Position numbers and translations under genes: made by a program. A stretch of DNA of 64,000 nucleotides from Thermoplasmata archaeon (GTDB lineage Archaea > Thermoplasmatota > Thermoplasmata > Halarchaeoplasmatales > Halarchaeoplasmataceae). Below the pieces are notes generated by a model, which searched no databases, had not been told where the DNA came from, and saw nothing but the letters and a program-made list of their open reading frames with translations. Below, one piece after another: positions 36,734 through 46,455 of this stretch. The stretch is from positions 1 through 64,000 of the forward strand of contig PWHR01000009.1 in NCBI GenBank assembly GCA_003554965.1, written 5' to 3'. Position 1 is the first letter of the stretch. Each line of letters starts with the position of its first letter.

Positions 36734-36944
36734 AATTTCACGCTCAACCCAATTACGTATCTATTCGGTCTTTGGTAAATCTTTCGGAATTGATATCACA
36801 GGAAAGCCAAAGGCTTCCCAGACGTGATTTCATCCCTGTCCTCAAGCAAAGCTTTTCGGACATAAAAGGAATCAATCCGTACAAAATCCTTTTTTATGTG
36901 AATTTAAGAAAGAGACTCCTATTTAGATGTTTTCATGCTATCCT

Positions 36945-37433
36945 TCACCTGTAGATAGATTGACCCGTTTTGGTGGAAGATACCTTTTCTTCTTTTATCT
37001 TCGCACCACCCAAGGATTGGAAATGGATGGTAGCCTTCATGCCAACGTTTATGACTTTCTGGATGGTGTCAAATAAAAGCGTCTTTTTGAGATCTTCATC
37101 GTAGAGGTGTCTCTTTATTATCACCGCATTAGGTATGTTGTCCTCATCTCTTTGTATATTGTATATGTTCGACCCTTTCGCTAAGATCATAACCATCTTT
37201 TTTTCAAAACTTGCTCTCTGTTTATCATTGAGTTTTCTAAGAACCTTTTTATGATCATCACTTATGTTCAGTTTGTAAACTATCTCTAACCTGCTATCTC
37301 GATCCTTTGGATTCCCTAAAAGGACCACTCGGTTACCATGTTTAAGGTGCAACAACCAGTTGAGATCTGAATGACCCTTTTCCTTGTACTCTCTGTTTTC
37401 TTCATCGAACCAACCTAAAATCTTTTCTTTCAT
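36945..37433 (-). CDS. Conserved archaeal protein, DUF2299-like
   Basis: Predicted soluble alpha/beta protein of 162 residues: MKEKILGWFDEENREYKEK at the start, a WLLHLKHGNRVVLLGNP strand pair, and NAVIIKRHLYDEDLKKTLL in the middle. The layout recalls the DUF2299 family, from memory and with limited certainty. ATG 37433 is used because AGGTGGTG stands 5-12 bases before it; an earlier in-frame ATG at 37481 exists. No enzymatic motif is seen. Confidence 0.55.
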   Translation of the reverse strand: MKEKILGWFDEENREYKEKGHSDLNWLLHLKHGNRVVLLGNPKDRDSRLEIVYKLNISDDHKKVLRKLNDKQRASFEKKMVMILAKGSNIYNIQRDEDNIPNAVIIKRHLYDEDLKKTLLFDTIQKVINVGMKATIHFQSLGGAKIKEEKVSSTKTGQSIYR

Positions 37434-37486
37434 AAAAGCACCACCTAGCTCTCTGTTTTCTTTATCGGTCTTCTCTTTCATCGAAT

Positions 37487-37747
37487 ATGAGTAAAAGGGT
37501 CAGGGTTTATAAGGTTTTGTGGGAGAAAATTTCTCTTTTAACGGAGAAGATAAATTACGATGGTGAAAAAAATATCATCTCAGAGTCACATATGATTTAC
37601 GATGGCGTGGAAATGCCTACTTTTGTCAGCCGAAGCAAATCTCAGAAGACAAAAGATTACAAGAAAGAGGAGGTCATACGAGCAGGATTTCTAAAGCTTG
37701 AAGCACGAAAAGAGGCGCAACGATCATCAGAAAGTCATCGTCTATGA
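37487..37747 (+). CDS. Doubtful 86-residue basic protein
   Basis: An open frame (starting MSKRVRVYKVLWEKISLL) with plausible Lys/Glu composition. It has no SD, a TATA-like TTTATAAGG lies inside rather than before it, and its last 74 bases overlap the convergent membrane-protein gene. It may be spurious or begin later. No family recognised. Confidence 0.25.
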   Translation: MSKRVRVYKVLWEKISLLTEKINYDGEKNIISESHMIYDGVEMPTFVSRSKSQKTKDYKKEEVIRAGFLKLEARKEAQRSSESHRL

Positions 37748-38237
37748 TTATAGATGGATATTCTGCGATCAGAGCTACCGCGGAAGCAATGAGAGACATG
37801 ACAAGTATGATCATCATGTTAAAATCGGTTAACAGCATAAGAATCGAGAACGCTATGATGCTCCAAACGATGAAAGGTAGATAGGGATAGAGATCAGGAG
37901 CCCGGACTTTGATCTCTCCGATCAGTGGATCAACGACGCCCATCCCGACCAAGCTGACAAAGGCGATATGGATCTGAAAAAAAAGAAGAGCGATCGAAGC
38001 CGCCATGGTAGCCCATGCGTATGAAGCGATCTGTCTTTCCTCGTAATGTCTCATCCCGTAGACTTTGAATCCAAAATAGAGCCGGAGGACCTCGAAAGAT
38101 AATATACCTGTGATCAGCACAAGAAATAATAATCTTTTCGGATAACCATAAATCGTATCAGGGATCAGATAATATATCAGGAATATCCAAACCATCGAGT
38201 GGATGATCCTTCTTAGCAGCCTTTCTTCTTTTATCAT
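37674..38237 (-). CDS. Polytopic membrane protein, dolichol-kinase-like
   Basis: About six hydrophobic segments. The start IIHSMVWIFLIYYLIPDT and EVLRLYFGFKVYGMRHYEER resemble the CTP-dependent lipid kinase/cytidylyltransferase group (dolichol kinase, SEC59-like) in layout, but the key CTP-binding loop is not clear to me. The role would be phosphorylation of a polyprenol or isoprenoid alcohol in the membrane. Length 187 is close to archaeal members. Function should be held loosely. Confidence 0.5.
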   Translation of the reverse strand: MIKEERLLRRIIHSMVWIFLIYYLIPDTIYGYPKRLLFLVLITGILSFEVLRLYFGFKVYGMRHYEERQIASYAWATMAASIALLFFQIHIAFVSLVGMGVVDPLIGEIKVRAPDLYPYLPFIVWSIIAFSILMLLTDFNMMIILVMSLIASAVALIAEYPSIIIDDDFLMIVAPLFVLQALEILLV

Positions 38238-38337
38238 CGAACCTTTCCTCTATTACTAAATTTTAAGTCAAAGATAAAGATAATATTGAAAAATAAGGGG
38301 TTTTATGGGTAGGTTGAGTTTACTACCTGCTTTCTTT

Positions 38338-39654
38338 TCACAGATCTTCTATCCGATCCTGTTCCTCTCTCTGATCGATCACTCTTTTCGCTTTTCCTAC
38401 CGTCCTTGGAAGAGTTCCTGGTTCCAGCAATTTCAATCTAGCCTTTATGTTCAGTACCGCTTTAAGGTTTTCACTAGCTTCTTCTTTCAGCTTCTCTTCA
38501 TCGTATTCTTCTGATTCGTAGTGATCTTTGTCCACTTCGGCTCTTACAAAAAGCTTGTCGAGAACATCTCTATCCACGATTATCTGATAGTGCTCGCTTA
38601 TGCCTTCAGTTTCTAGAAGAGCGGCTTCCACTTGACTCGGGAAAACGTTCACACCACCGACTATGAGCATATCATCACTTCTGCCTTCGATCTTCTCTAT
38701 CCTCGGATGGGCTCTTCCGCATTCACACTCCTCGTAAGTGACAGACCCAACGTCTTTTGTTCTATACCTGAGCAGAGGCATTGCTTCCCTTGTCAGCATG
38801 GTGAAGACCAGTTCCCCGGTTTCTCCTTCAGGAAGAACTTCTCCGGTCTTGGGATCGATGGTTTCGACCAAAAATTGATCACTCCAGATGTGGAGCCCGT
38901 TCTGCTCGGGACATTCTATGGCCACACCTGGACCGTAAAGTTCACTCATCCCATAAGTGTCCTGAGCTTTCAGACCGAAAGCTTCTTCTATACTTTCTCT
39001 AGCTTCTTCACTCCACGGTTCCGCTCCGAACATACCTACTTTTAGGTTGAAATCCTCTTTTGGATCGTAGCCATGTTTTTCTGCGGCTTCAGAGAGATAG
39101 ATGGCATAAGATGGTGTACATGCTAAAACCTCAGTCTGGAAATCGTTGAGCATCGTGACTTGTTTCTTGGTGTTGCCAGTACTGGTCGGTAGTACGGAAC
39201 ATCCCAATACTTCAGCACCCTGATGAAAACCTAGACCGCCAGTGAAGAGCCCGTAGCCGTAGGCGTTCTGGACTGTGTACTCAGGCTTGACGCCTGCAGA
39301 GCTGTAGGCTCTAGCCATCAGATCGCCCCATACCTCCATGTCTTTACGGTTATATGCTACGACAGTCGGAGTTCCTGTAGTTCCAGAAGAGGCATGGAAC
39401 CGGATGACCTCTTCTTTTGGCACCGCCAGTATACCATAAGGATAGTGATCTCTAAGATCGTCTTTAACAGTAAAAGGGACCTTTTTCACATCTTCTAGTT
39501 TTTTGACGTCCGATGGTTTGACACCTTCTTCTTTGAACCGTTTTTTGTACATAGGAACGTTCTCATAGGCATACTTCACTTGTTTTTTCAACCGTTTCTC
39601 TTGCAGTTCTCTAATCTCATCTAAATCCATCATCTGGGCTTCTTCGTTGAACAT
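38338..39654 (-). CDS. paaK: Phenylacetate-CoA ligase family protein (AMP-forming)
   Basis: AMP-forming acyl-CoA ligase. AMP-binding core FHASSGTTGTPTVVAYNRKD (about residues 85-104), AYGYGLFTGGLGFHQGAE, DTYGMSELYGPGVAIEC, LRYRTKDVGSVTYEECECGR with two Cys, and IEGRSDDMLIVGGVNVFPSQ, all typical of PaaK. Archaeal copies may act on phenylacetate or indoleacetate from amino acid breakdown. Length 438. It runs leftwards after the lactate permease gene, in a neighbourhood of acyl-CoA metabolism. Confidence 0.92.
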   Translation of the reverse strand: MFNEEAQMMDLDEIRELQEKRLKKQVKYAYENVPMYKKRFKEEGVKPSDVKKLEDVKKVPFTVKDDLRDHYPYGILAVPKEEVIRFHASSGTTGTPTVVAYNRKDMEVWGDLMARAYSSAGVKPEYTVQNAYGYGLFTGGLGFHQGAEVLGCSVLPTSTGNTKKQVTMLNDFQTEVLACTPSYAIYLSEAAEKHGYDPKEDFNLKVGMFGAEPWSEEARESIEEAFGLKAQDTYGMSELYGPGVAIECPEQNGLHIWSDQFLVETIDPKTGEVLPEGETGELVFTMLTREAMPLLRYRTKDVGSVTYEECECGRAHPRIEKIEGRSDDMLIVGGVNVFPSQVEAALLETEGISEHYQIIVDRDVLDKLFVRAEVDKDHYESEEYDEEKLKEEASENLKAVLNIKARLKLLEPGTLPRTVGKAKRVIDQREEQDRIEDL

Positions 39655-39743
39655 GATTCCACCTTTAATATATCTTTCACCAGTGGCAAATCAGTTCCAG
39701 ATATATAAAGATAAGGGAAAAGAGGTTCAGATCGACATCAACG

Positions 39744-41330
39744 TCATATAGCCAGACTGACAAATATAGCCGTCATTATGCTTAGTATGAGCGTGAGTAT
39801 GAACACGATCAGAAGATGCTTCCTCAATATCTTGCTTTCCAATTCTCTTCCTTCTCCGATCGTAGCAACAGCATTATTGATCTTAGAAGGTGTTATCGCG
39901 GATGCCACTCCTCCAGCCACTCCGTGACCGGCGTAAACTGACATGAACTGACTATCTGACATACCGAGCTTGTCCGTCACTTGATTCTGGATGCCGAAGA
40001 ATAAGACGTTGCTGGCTGTCTCACTGCCTCCAACAATAGCTCCAAAAAGACCCAAACTAGCAGCTACAAAAACATAACCCGGTCCGAAGACATCACCGAG
40101 GAACAATCCCGCTATATAGTTCATATTTGAATCTGTTACTATCTGCAATTCTTGACCGCTCATGTAACCTCCGCTCCAATCCATTATATACGCTATGGAG
40201 AAAAACAAGGAGTAAGCTATGAACGGCGCCCATATACTTTTCGACCATGTCTTTAAAGCTCTCTTACTCTGCTTCATGGTAGGTTTAAGAAGATAGAATG
40301 AAGACAACGCGGTGATCCCGATCCAAAAGTAAACCTGGGCGAAGACGTTGAAATCGATCGTTTCGTAAGCGATGATCCAGTGGCTAAAACTCGGATCAAG
40401 AGTTCTTAAAAATTCATTTATCGCAGGTATGCTCGATATCGAGGCGAGGAGTATGAGCAACAACCAAGGTGAGAGAGCTTTGATCAATTTTTTCTTATCT
40501 ATAGGTTCAAATTCCCTGATGGTCCCTTTCCTTTTCCTATCCCATCTGAAATAAAGGTAAAGACCGATCATCGAAACGAGTCCAGCAACAACTCCTAAGA
40601 TCGCTATCGGCGCTCTTATCAAAACCAAAACTATGGAGGTAAAACCTATCAAAAGGCCGGACATGATCGCGGGAACTAAACCTTTTTTTATCGATTTTGA
40701 CCCGCCGATTATCCACAGCATAGCGATCGATAACGTAGTGGCGATAACAGGTAAAAATAAAGATATGTTAAAAGCGTATTCATAACCGAACTCGATTACT
40801 GTCATCCCGAGTTCTTCGTGGAAAAGCTCAGCAGGAAGGGTTATCGGTATAGAAAGTATAGCGAAGCTGGTGCTGGCATTGTAACCTAGAACTGATATGG
40901 CAACGGCGGCCGCGGGCCCAAAACCCATGGCCATGAGGAGAGGTGGAAACAAAGCCGGCGTAACGATACCCAAAGATGTAACAAACGTACCGAAACCTAT
41001 GCCGATGAATAGTGACTGCTCCTCTCTAGTATAAGCCACTCTTTTTATCGCCTCTGAGATAGTCTTAAGGGCACCCACCTCCCTCATCAGGAATATCAGC
41101 AGCATAGTAAAGACGATAGCTATACTTATCCCAAAAGATTCAAAGAATCCGTAGATACTCGCTGCCATAGCTACGAAGGGTTCCGTTTCGAATACAAGAA
41201 CTGCCACGGCGAAACAGATGATCAAGCCTACCACGGCCATCTCTGCCGCATTCCTCTTAAAGACCAAGATCCCTACGAAGACCGCAAGTAGCGGGAAGAT
41301 CACTAGGAAGAATTGTAGAGCCATAAACAT
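39744..41330 (-). CDS. lctP: L-lactate permease (LctP family)
   Basis: Membrane transporter with about 13 hydrophobic segments. Family-typical stretches are the N-terminal FPLLAVFVGILVFKRNAAEM, FGTFVTSLGIVTPALFPPLL, the late GLFGAIVGGSETASNVLFFG and GGVASAITPSKINNAVATIG. Predicted to take up lactate or glycolate with protons. It shares a short divergent promoter region with the rightward acyl-CoA synthetase gene, which suggests common control of organic-acid use. Confidence 0.92.
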   Translation of the reverse strand: MFMALQFFLVIFPLLAVFVGILVFKRNAAEMAVVGLIICFAVAVLVFETEPFVAMAASIYGFFESFGISIAIVFTMLLIFLMREVGALKTISEAIKRVAYTREEQSLFIGIGFGTFVTSLGIVTPALFPPLLMAMGFGPAAAVAISVLGYNASTSFAILSIPITLPAELFHEELGMTVIEFGYEYAFNISLFLPVIATTLSIAMLWIIGGSKSIKKGLVPAIMSGLLIGFTSIVLVLIRAPIAILGVVAGLVSMIGLYLYFRWDRKRKGTIREFEPIDKKKLIKALSPWLLLILLASISSIPAINEFLRTLDPSFSHWIIAYETIDFNVFAQVYFWIGITALSSFYLLKPTMKQSKRALKTWSKSIWAPFIAYSLFFSIAYIMDWSGGYMSGQELQIVTDSNMNYIAGLFLGDVFGPGYVFVAASLGLFGAIVGGSETASNVLFFGIQNQVTDKLGMSDSQFMSVYAGHGVAGGVASAITPSKINNAVATIGEGRELESKILRKHLLIVFILTLILSIMTAIFVSLAI

Positions 41331-41397
41331 GGTATCGTCGCCGTATATGATAATTTGTTTATAACTTTATCGAAAGAGAATATTGAAGAATGGCAAA

Positions 41398-43551
41398 ATG
41401 CTAATAAAGGACTATTATCCTGCCGTACTGATGGCATCTGATGAAGATGAACTTGAAAGGCTTTTTGACCCGCGATCCATAGCGGTGATAGGGGCCTCGA
41501 GAAAGGAGGGAAAAGTCGGCCATAAACTTTTGTCGAATATTTTGAAGTCTGATTATGACGGTGAAGTTTATCCTATCAATCCTAAAGGCGGTGAAGTACT
41601 CGGAAAAAAATTGTACGAATCCATTGAAGATGTACCTGGATCAGTGGATCTAGCGGTTATTGTCGTACCTGCCAAGATAGTGAAGGAAGCCGTACAGCAG
41701 TGTGGAGAAAAAGGAGTCGAAAATATCATAGTCATTTCCTCTGGATTCTCAGAAGTTGGAAAGGTGGAGGAAGAGAGGGCACTGGTGGATGAAGCAGAAA
41801 AATATGATATGAGGCTTTTAGGCCCCAATGTTTTTGGCATATACTCAGCAAAATCTGATCTGAACGCCACCTTTGGTCCATCTGATATAGAAAAAGGAAG
41901 TATAGCGGTACTCTCTCAAAGTGGCGCCTTAGGGATCGCGATGATCGGTAAGACCGCTCAACAGTACCTAGGTCTTTCCGCTATCGTGAGTATAGGTAAT
42001 AAAGCGGACATAGACGATGTTGATGTTGTAGATTATTTCAGCCAGGATGATGAGAGCGAAGTTATAATGATCTATATGGAGGGCCTAGAAAAAGGTCAAG
42101 AATTCATGGAAAAGGTGGAAGATCTACAGGAAGATAAAACGGTGATAGTTTTAAAATCTGGTCGGTCAGAGAAGGGAGCCACCGCCGTAGCATCACACAC
42201 TGGTTCCCTGGCTGGAAGTGACAGGATATTCTCCTCAGCTTTCAAACAGTGCGGAGTTCTACGGGCGGAGAATCTAAAAGAGGCTTTCAACTGGTCTAGG
42301 GCTTTTTCCAATTCCATTTTGCCTGAAAAAGATAAAGCGGTCGTTGTTACGAATGGCGGCGGGATCGGTGTGTTGAGTGCCGATGCTGCTGAAAAGCACG
42401 GTGTTAAGCTTCTTGATGATCAAACACACCTAAAAGAAACTTTCGAAGAGGTTATACCCCCGTTCGGTTCAACTAAAAATCCGATCGATATAACAGGACA
42501 GGCTGGGGAAGAAGAGTATGAAAGATCTTTGAGGAGGGCATATGAGAGCGATGAAATCGGTTCTATAATCGGTTTGTACTGCGAAGCGGGAGGTGGAGAT
42601 GCTTGGGGTGGAGCTAAAGCTATCAAAAAGGTCTATGAAGAGTATGGGGACGAAAAAACATCAGTATTTACATTCGTAGGAGGTAAAGAAGCTGATGAGT
42701 GTGTTCAGTGGTTGAGAAAGCACGATATCCCCGCTTTCAAAGATACTTACGAGTGTGTTTCGGCTCTTGGAGCGCTTTATCGGAAAAAGAGATACATGGA
42801 AAGGAAGAAAGAAAAAGAAGAATTAAAGGAGCCCGATATACCATTAGATGAGATAAGGGAGATAGTCAAAGATGTGCGCAAAGACGGGAGATTGACCCTG
42901 CGGGAAGATGAAGCTAGAGAGATTTTGGATCTTGCTGGTGTACCGATGGCAGAGGGGGAAGTGGTTACTTCGTTAGAAGGCGCCATTAAAGCCGCTGAAA
43001 AGATCGGCTATCCTGTGGTTCTTAAAGTGGTCTCTGAAGATATAGTCCACAAGTCCGATGCTGGAGGACTAGCATTGGATCTCGAAAATGAAAAGGAGGT
43101 TGTTGATGCTTATCAGGCGATAAATTCCAACGTACGAAAAAAATATCCCGATGCACATGTGAAAGGTATCTCCGTGGCAAAGATGCTCAAAGGTGGTGAA
43201 GAGACCATCATCGGAGGCTCAAGAGACAACACCTTTGGTCCACTTGTGATGTTCGGCTTGGGTGGAGTGTATGTAGAGATATTGGAGGATGTAGAATTCC
43301 GTGTGGCTCCGATAGGTAGGAAAGAAGCTAGAAGGATGATAGGAGAAATAAACTCCTTTCCAGTACTGATGGGAGCAAGGGGTGAAAGCAGAAAAGATCT
43401 CAATGCATTGGCAGATGTTATATATAGGATATCATATTTGATGAATGAGGTGGATGGAATAGCTGAGTTGGATCTCAACCCGGTCAAAGCATTCGAGAAG
43501 GGAAAGGGTTGTAAATCCGTAGATGTGGCTATAAATCTTAAGAGAAGGTGA
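41398..43551 (+). CDS. acd: Acetyl/acyl-CoA synthetase, ADP-forming, fused alpha-beta
   Basis: Converts acyl-CoA, ADP and phosphate to acid, CoA and ATP, or the reverse. The alpha part (about residues 15-460) holds the CoA-binding Rossmann SIAVIGASRKEGKVGHKLL, LLGPNVFGIYS, and the phosphorylated His in AVASHTGSLAGSDR. The beta part (about 475-710) is an ATP-grasp domain with YPVVLKVVSEDIVHKSDAGG and VMFGLGGVYVEILEDVEFR. A TATA box (TTTATAACT, about 41354-41362) sits about 40 bases before ATG 41398; TTG 41383 or ATG 41431 are alternatives. It heads a four-gene rightward operon. Confidence 0.94.
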   Translation: MLIKDYYPAVLMASDEDELERLFDPRSIAVIGASRKEGKVGHKLLSNILKSDYDGEVYPINPKGGEVLGKKLYESIEDVPGSVDLAVIVVPAKIVKEAVQQCGEKGVENIIVISSGFSEVGKVEEERALVDEAEKYDMRLLGPNVFGIYSAKSDLNATFGPSDIEKGSIAVLSQSGALGIAMIGKTAQQYLGLSAIVSIGNKADIDDVDVVDYFSQDDESEVIMIYMEGLEKGQEFMEKVEDLQEDKTVIVLKSGRSEKGATAVASHTGSLAGSDRIFSSAFKQCGVLRAENLKEAFNWSRAFSNSILPEKDKAVVVTNGGGIGVLSADAAEKHGVKLLDDQTHLKETFEEVIPPFGSTKNPIDITGQAGEEEYERSLRRAYESDEIGSIIGLYCEAGGGDAWGGAKAIKKVYEEYGDEKTSVFTFVGGKEADECVQWLRKHDIPAFKDTYECVSALGALYRKKRYMERKKEKEELKEPDIPLDEIREIVKDVRKDGRLTLREDEAREILDLAGVPMAEGEVVTSLEGAIKAAEKIGYPVVLKVVSEDIVHKSDAGGLALDLENEKEVVDAYQAINSNVRKKYPDAHVKGISVAKMLKGGEETIIGGSRDNTFGPLVMFGLGGVYVEILEDVEFRVAPIGRKEARRMIGEINSFPVLMGARGESRKDLNALADVIYRISYLMNEVDGIAELDLNPVKAFEKGKGCKSVDVAINLKRR

Positions 43552-43558
43552 TCAAAAT

Positions 43559-44587
43559 ATGAAAAATATCATAATATCCTCGACAGAAAAGGATGCGGGC
43601 AAAACTACGATCGGTCTGGGCTTAGCGCTTTCTTCTGATAAATCTTTGAATTATTTTAAGCCCTTTGGCGATAGACCGATCTACAAAAAGAAAAGATTGA
43701 TAGATTACGATACCAAACTTTTCAAAAATGTGATGAATTTAGATACGGAATACGAAAAGTTCTGTATAGGTTTCGACCATTCGAAGATAAAATATGCCTT
43801 CGATGAGTCAACGATACAAGAAAAGATAGATGAAAGAGTTCAGGATCTTTTAGCGGATAAAGACGGTCTTATCATCGAAACGGGAAAGAACTGGAGTTTC
43901 GGCTCTTCTATAGGATTGGATCCGACGTCTCTCTCCCAGATCATAGATGCTGAGGTGGTCCTGGTGACTTCAGGTTCCGGAACTGACGTCATGGACCATT
44001 TGACCACCGCATCTCGGTACTTTGAGAAGAACGGAACCAAGATCAAAGGCGTTGTAATGAACAGAGTGGATTCCTTGGAGGAGGTCGAAGATTTCATGGT
44101 CAAGGATGTAGAAGGTCTCGGTCTAGATGTTCTAGGTATCATCCCAGATATATCAAATCTTGACCTTACTAGGATGAGATTCATAAACGATATGTTGTTC
44201 GGTAAAGTGGTTGCTGGAGAGAATGGACTCGACAATATAGTAGAAAACGTTTACGTAGGAGCTATGAGTGCTGACGAGATAGTGCGGACTCCAGCTTTCC
44301 AAGAAGAAAGAAAACTGATGGTCACCGGGGGAGATAGAACCGACGTTATATTGGCTTCCCTAGAGGAAGGTACCTCGGGCATTATCCTGACTAATGATAT
44401 TATACCTCCAAGCAACATAATATCTAGAGCTGATAGGGCTAATATCCCTTTGATATCCGTTCCTATAGATACCTACGAAGCGGCTAAAAGGATCGAGAGG
44501 ATGGAAACGATAACGACCATAGAGGATGATTTCAAGATAGAAAAGATAGAGAAAGAGGTATGCCCGAGATTGGATTTTAACATCTAG
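43559..44587 (+). CDS. BioD-like P-loop/DRTGG-domain protein
   Basis: N-terminal P-loop domain of the dethiobiotin-synthetase type (ISSTEKDAGKTTIGLGLALS, residues 6-25; VVLVTSGSGTDVMDHL; IKGVVMNRVDS) followed by a DRTGG domain (about 225-330; MVTGGDRTDVILASLEEG, GIILTNDIIPPSNII). Such proteins resemble the regulatory N-terminus of long phosphotransacetylases, often beside acyl-CoA enzymes. No Pta catalytic domain follows, so it probably senses or regulates acyl metabolism (inference). It starts 7 bases after the synthetase gene. Confidence 0.85.
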   Translation: MKNIIISSTEKDAGKTTIGLGLALSSDKSLNYFKPFGDRPIYKKKRLIDYDTKLFKNVMNLDTEYEKFCIGFDHSKIKYAFDESTIQEKIDERVQDLLADKDGLIIETGKNWSFGSSIGLDPTSLSQIIDAEVVLVTSGSGTDVMDHLTTASRYFEKNGTKIKGVVMNRVDSLEEVEDFMVKDVEGLGLDVLGIIPDISNLDLTRMRFINDMLFGKVVAGENGLDNIVENVYVGAMSADEIVRTPAFQEERKLMVTGGDRTDVILASLEEGTSGIILTNDIIPPSNIISRADRANIPLISVPIDTYEAAKRIERMETITTIEDDFKIEKIEKEVCPRLDFNI

Positions 44588-44604
44588 ATCCGGAATGATA
44601 ATAA

Positions 44605-46443
44605 ATGAATGAAGAACCGGATTATGTAGAGGCCGAAAACGCCCTGAAAAATATAGGAAGAGGTGACAGGGTATTTTTAGGGTCCGGTGCTGCTGAACCA
44701 CAATATCTTACAAAAAAATTGACTGAACTTGCTGATCAATTTCACGATACGGAAATATTTCATATCCAAACTTTGGGTGTTGCCCCATATACGGAGGAAA
44801 AGTTTGAAGACAGATTCAGGCACAACGCCTTCTTCGTTGACGACAATACTAGAGCTGCGGTGGCAGAGGGAAGAGCAGATTACACGCCTATATTTATGCG
44901 GAACATACCTAAGCTTTTCAGAAATGGCCGCATACCTTTAGATGCCTCATTAGTACAGGTTTCACCTCCAGATAGACACGGATGGATGAGTCTAGGGATA
45001 GCTGTGGATATCATAAAGTCTGCCGTCCAGAATTCTAAGATGGTCATCGCTCAGGTGAACCCCAAGATGCCTAGAGTCCATGGTGATTCTTTCATCAATG
45101 TCGATGACGTGGACTATTTGGTGGAACATGAGGAAGAACTTCTGGAATTCGATCCGATAGTTCCTACTGAAAAGGCTGAGAAGATCGCTAAAAACGTGAG
45201 TCCACTGATAGAAGACGGATCTACTCTACAGGTGGGTTATGGGGAGATCCCCAACGCATTGTTGTCTCATCTGGAGGAAGAAGAGGACCTGGGGGTCCAC
45301 ACAGAGATGCTATCTGAAGATCTTGCAGGTCTGATTAAGGATGGTATCATAACTAACAAAAAGAAGAGCATCAACCCGGGAAAGAACATAGCATCCTTTT
45401 TGATGGGAACTAAGGATCTTTATGATTTTGTAGATGACAACCCTGAGATAGAACTTCATCCTACCGATTATACCAACGATCCATTTACGATAGCTAAGAA
45501 CTATAAGATGACATCTATAAATACAGCCCTCCAAGTAGATCTGACAGGACAGGTCTGCGCCGATTCTTTAGGATACAGTTTTTACAGTGGCATCGGAGGA
45601 CACGCAGATTTTATGCGTGGGGCTGGATATGCCGAAGACGGTAAATCCATCATCGCCCTTTCCTCAACCGCCCAGGATGGTGAAGTATCTAGGATAGTTC
45701 CTTCTTTGAATGAAGGTGCAGGTGTGGTGACCACGAGAGGCGACGTAGAGTACGTGATCACTGAGTATGGGGTGGCTTTTCTGAAAGGAAAAAATATCAG
45801 ACAACGGGCGATGGAACTCATCAATATCGCCCACCCTAAATTCAGAGAAGAGCTTCTCAAAGAAGCTAAAGACCACAACCTGGTGTATAAAGAACAGATG
45901 TTGGTCGTTGGGGAAGGTGGAAGATATCCCGATGAATACGAAGATTATAAAGAAATAGAAGGTAAAGAATACCTTTTCAGACCTATGAAACCGACCGACG
46001 ATGAACTTTTGAAGGACCTATTCTATTCTCTTTCAGATGAAAGTCGTTACAAAAGATTTATGAGCGCTAGAAAAGACATGCCTCACGACAGAAGACAGGA
46101 ATTCATCCAGATCAACTATAAAAAAGAGATGGCTATAGTGGTTATAGACCCTGAGGTCGAAGGTCCTGATAGGATGGTGGGTGTTGGGGACTACAGGATA
46201 AAAAAGGGTCAGAACGTTGCTGAAGTTTCGCTCATGATAAGAGATGAATATCAAGGTCAGGGTATCGGCACAAGACTTCTAGAATACCTGACTATGATAG
46301 CTCAAGATCATGGTCTCTACGGCTTCACGGCCGAAGTTCTAGCCGACAATCGAAAGATGCTGGGTGTTTTCGAAAAGATGGGTTATGATATAGAGAAGGA
46401 AAGGAAGTACGGGGAATATGAACTGAAGATGAGATTTAGATGA
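44605..46443 (+). CDS. Acetyl-CoA hydrolase/transferase fused to GNAT acetyltransferase
   Basis: Residues about 1-450 form a CoA-transferase of the 4-hydroxybutyrate/acetate type: GRGDRVFLGSGAAEPQYL, VQVSPPDRHGWMSLGIAVD, GYGEIPNALLSHL, the catalytic Glu in GVHTEMLSEDLAG, and GVAFLKGKNIRQRAMELI. Residues about 455-612 are a GNAT acetyltransferase (FRPMKPTDDELLKDLFYSLS; EVSLMIRDEYQGQGIGTRLL as acetyl-CoA loop; ENRKMLGVFEKMGY-like end), of the type seen in Pat lysine acetyltransferases. The fusion may let CoA-ester status control lysine acetylation of neighbouring enzymes. It lies 17 bases after the DRTGG gene. Confidence 0.9.
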   Translation: MNEEPDYVEAENALKNIGRGDRVFLGSGAAEPQYLTKKLTELADQFHDTEIFHIQTLGVAPYTEEKFEDRFRHNAFFVDDNTRAAVAEGRADYTPIFMRNIPKLFRNGRIPLDASLVQVSPPDRHGWMSLGIAVDIIKSAVQNSKMVIAQVNPKMPRVHGDSFINVDDVDYLVEHEEELLEFDPIVPTEKAEKIAKNVSPLIEDGSTLQVGYGEIPNALLSHLEEEEDLGVHTEMLSEDLAGLIKDGIITNKKKSINPGKNIASFLMGTKDLYDFVDDNPEIELHPTDYTNDPFTIAKNYKMTSINTALQVDLTGQVCADSLGYSFYSGIGGHADFMRGAGYAEDGKSIIALSSTAQDGEVSRIVPSLNEGAGVVTTRGDVEYVITEYGVAFLKGKNIRQRAMELINIAHPKFREELLKEAKDHNLVYKEQMLVVGEGGRYPDEYEDYKEIEGKEYLFRPMKPTDDELLKDLFYSLSDESRYKRFMSARKDMPHDRRQEFIQINYKKEMAIVVIDPEVEGPDRMVGVGDYRIKKGQNVAEVSLMIRDEYQGQGIGTRLLEYLTMIAQDHGLYGFTAEVLADNRKMLGVFEKMGYDIEKERKYGEYELKMRFR

Positions 46444-46455
46444 AGAGGTCATAAG

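Noticed and set aside
36772-36954. A 60-residue open frame upstream of psmB.
   Set aside because: It spans short inverted repeats, has no SD and an unremarkable composition; the stretch is better read as untranslated 3' and promoter sequence.
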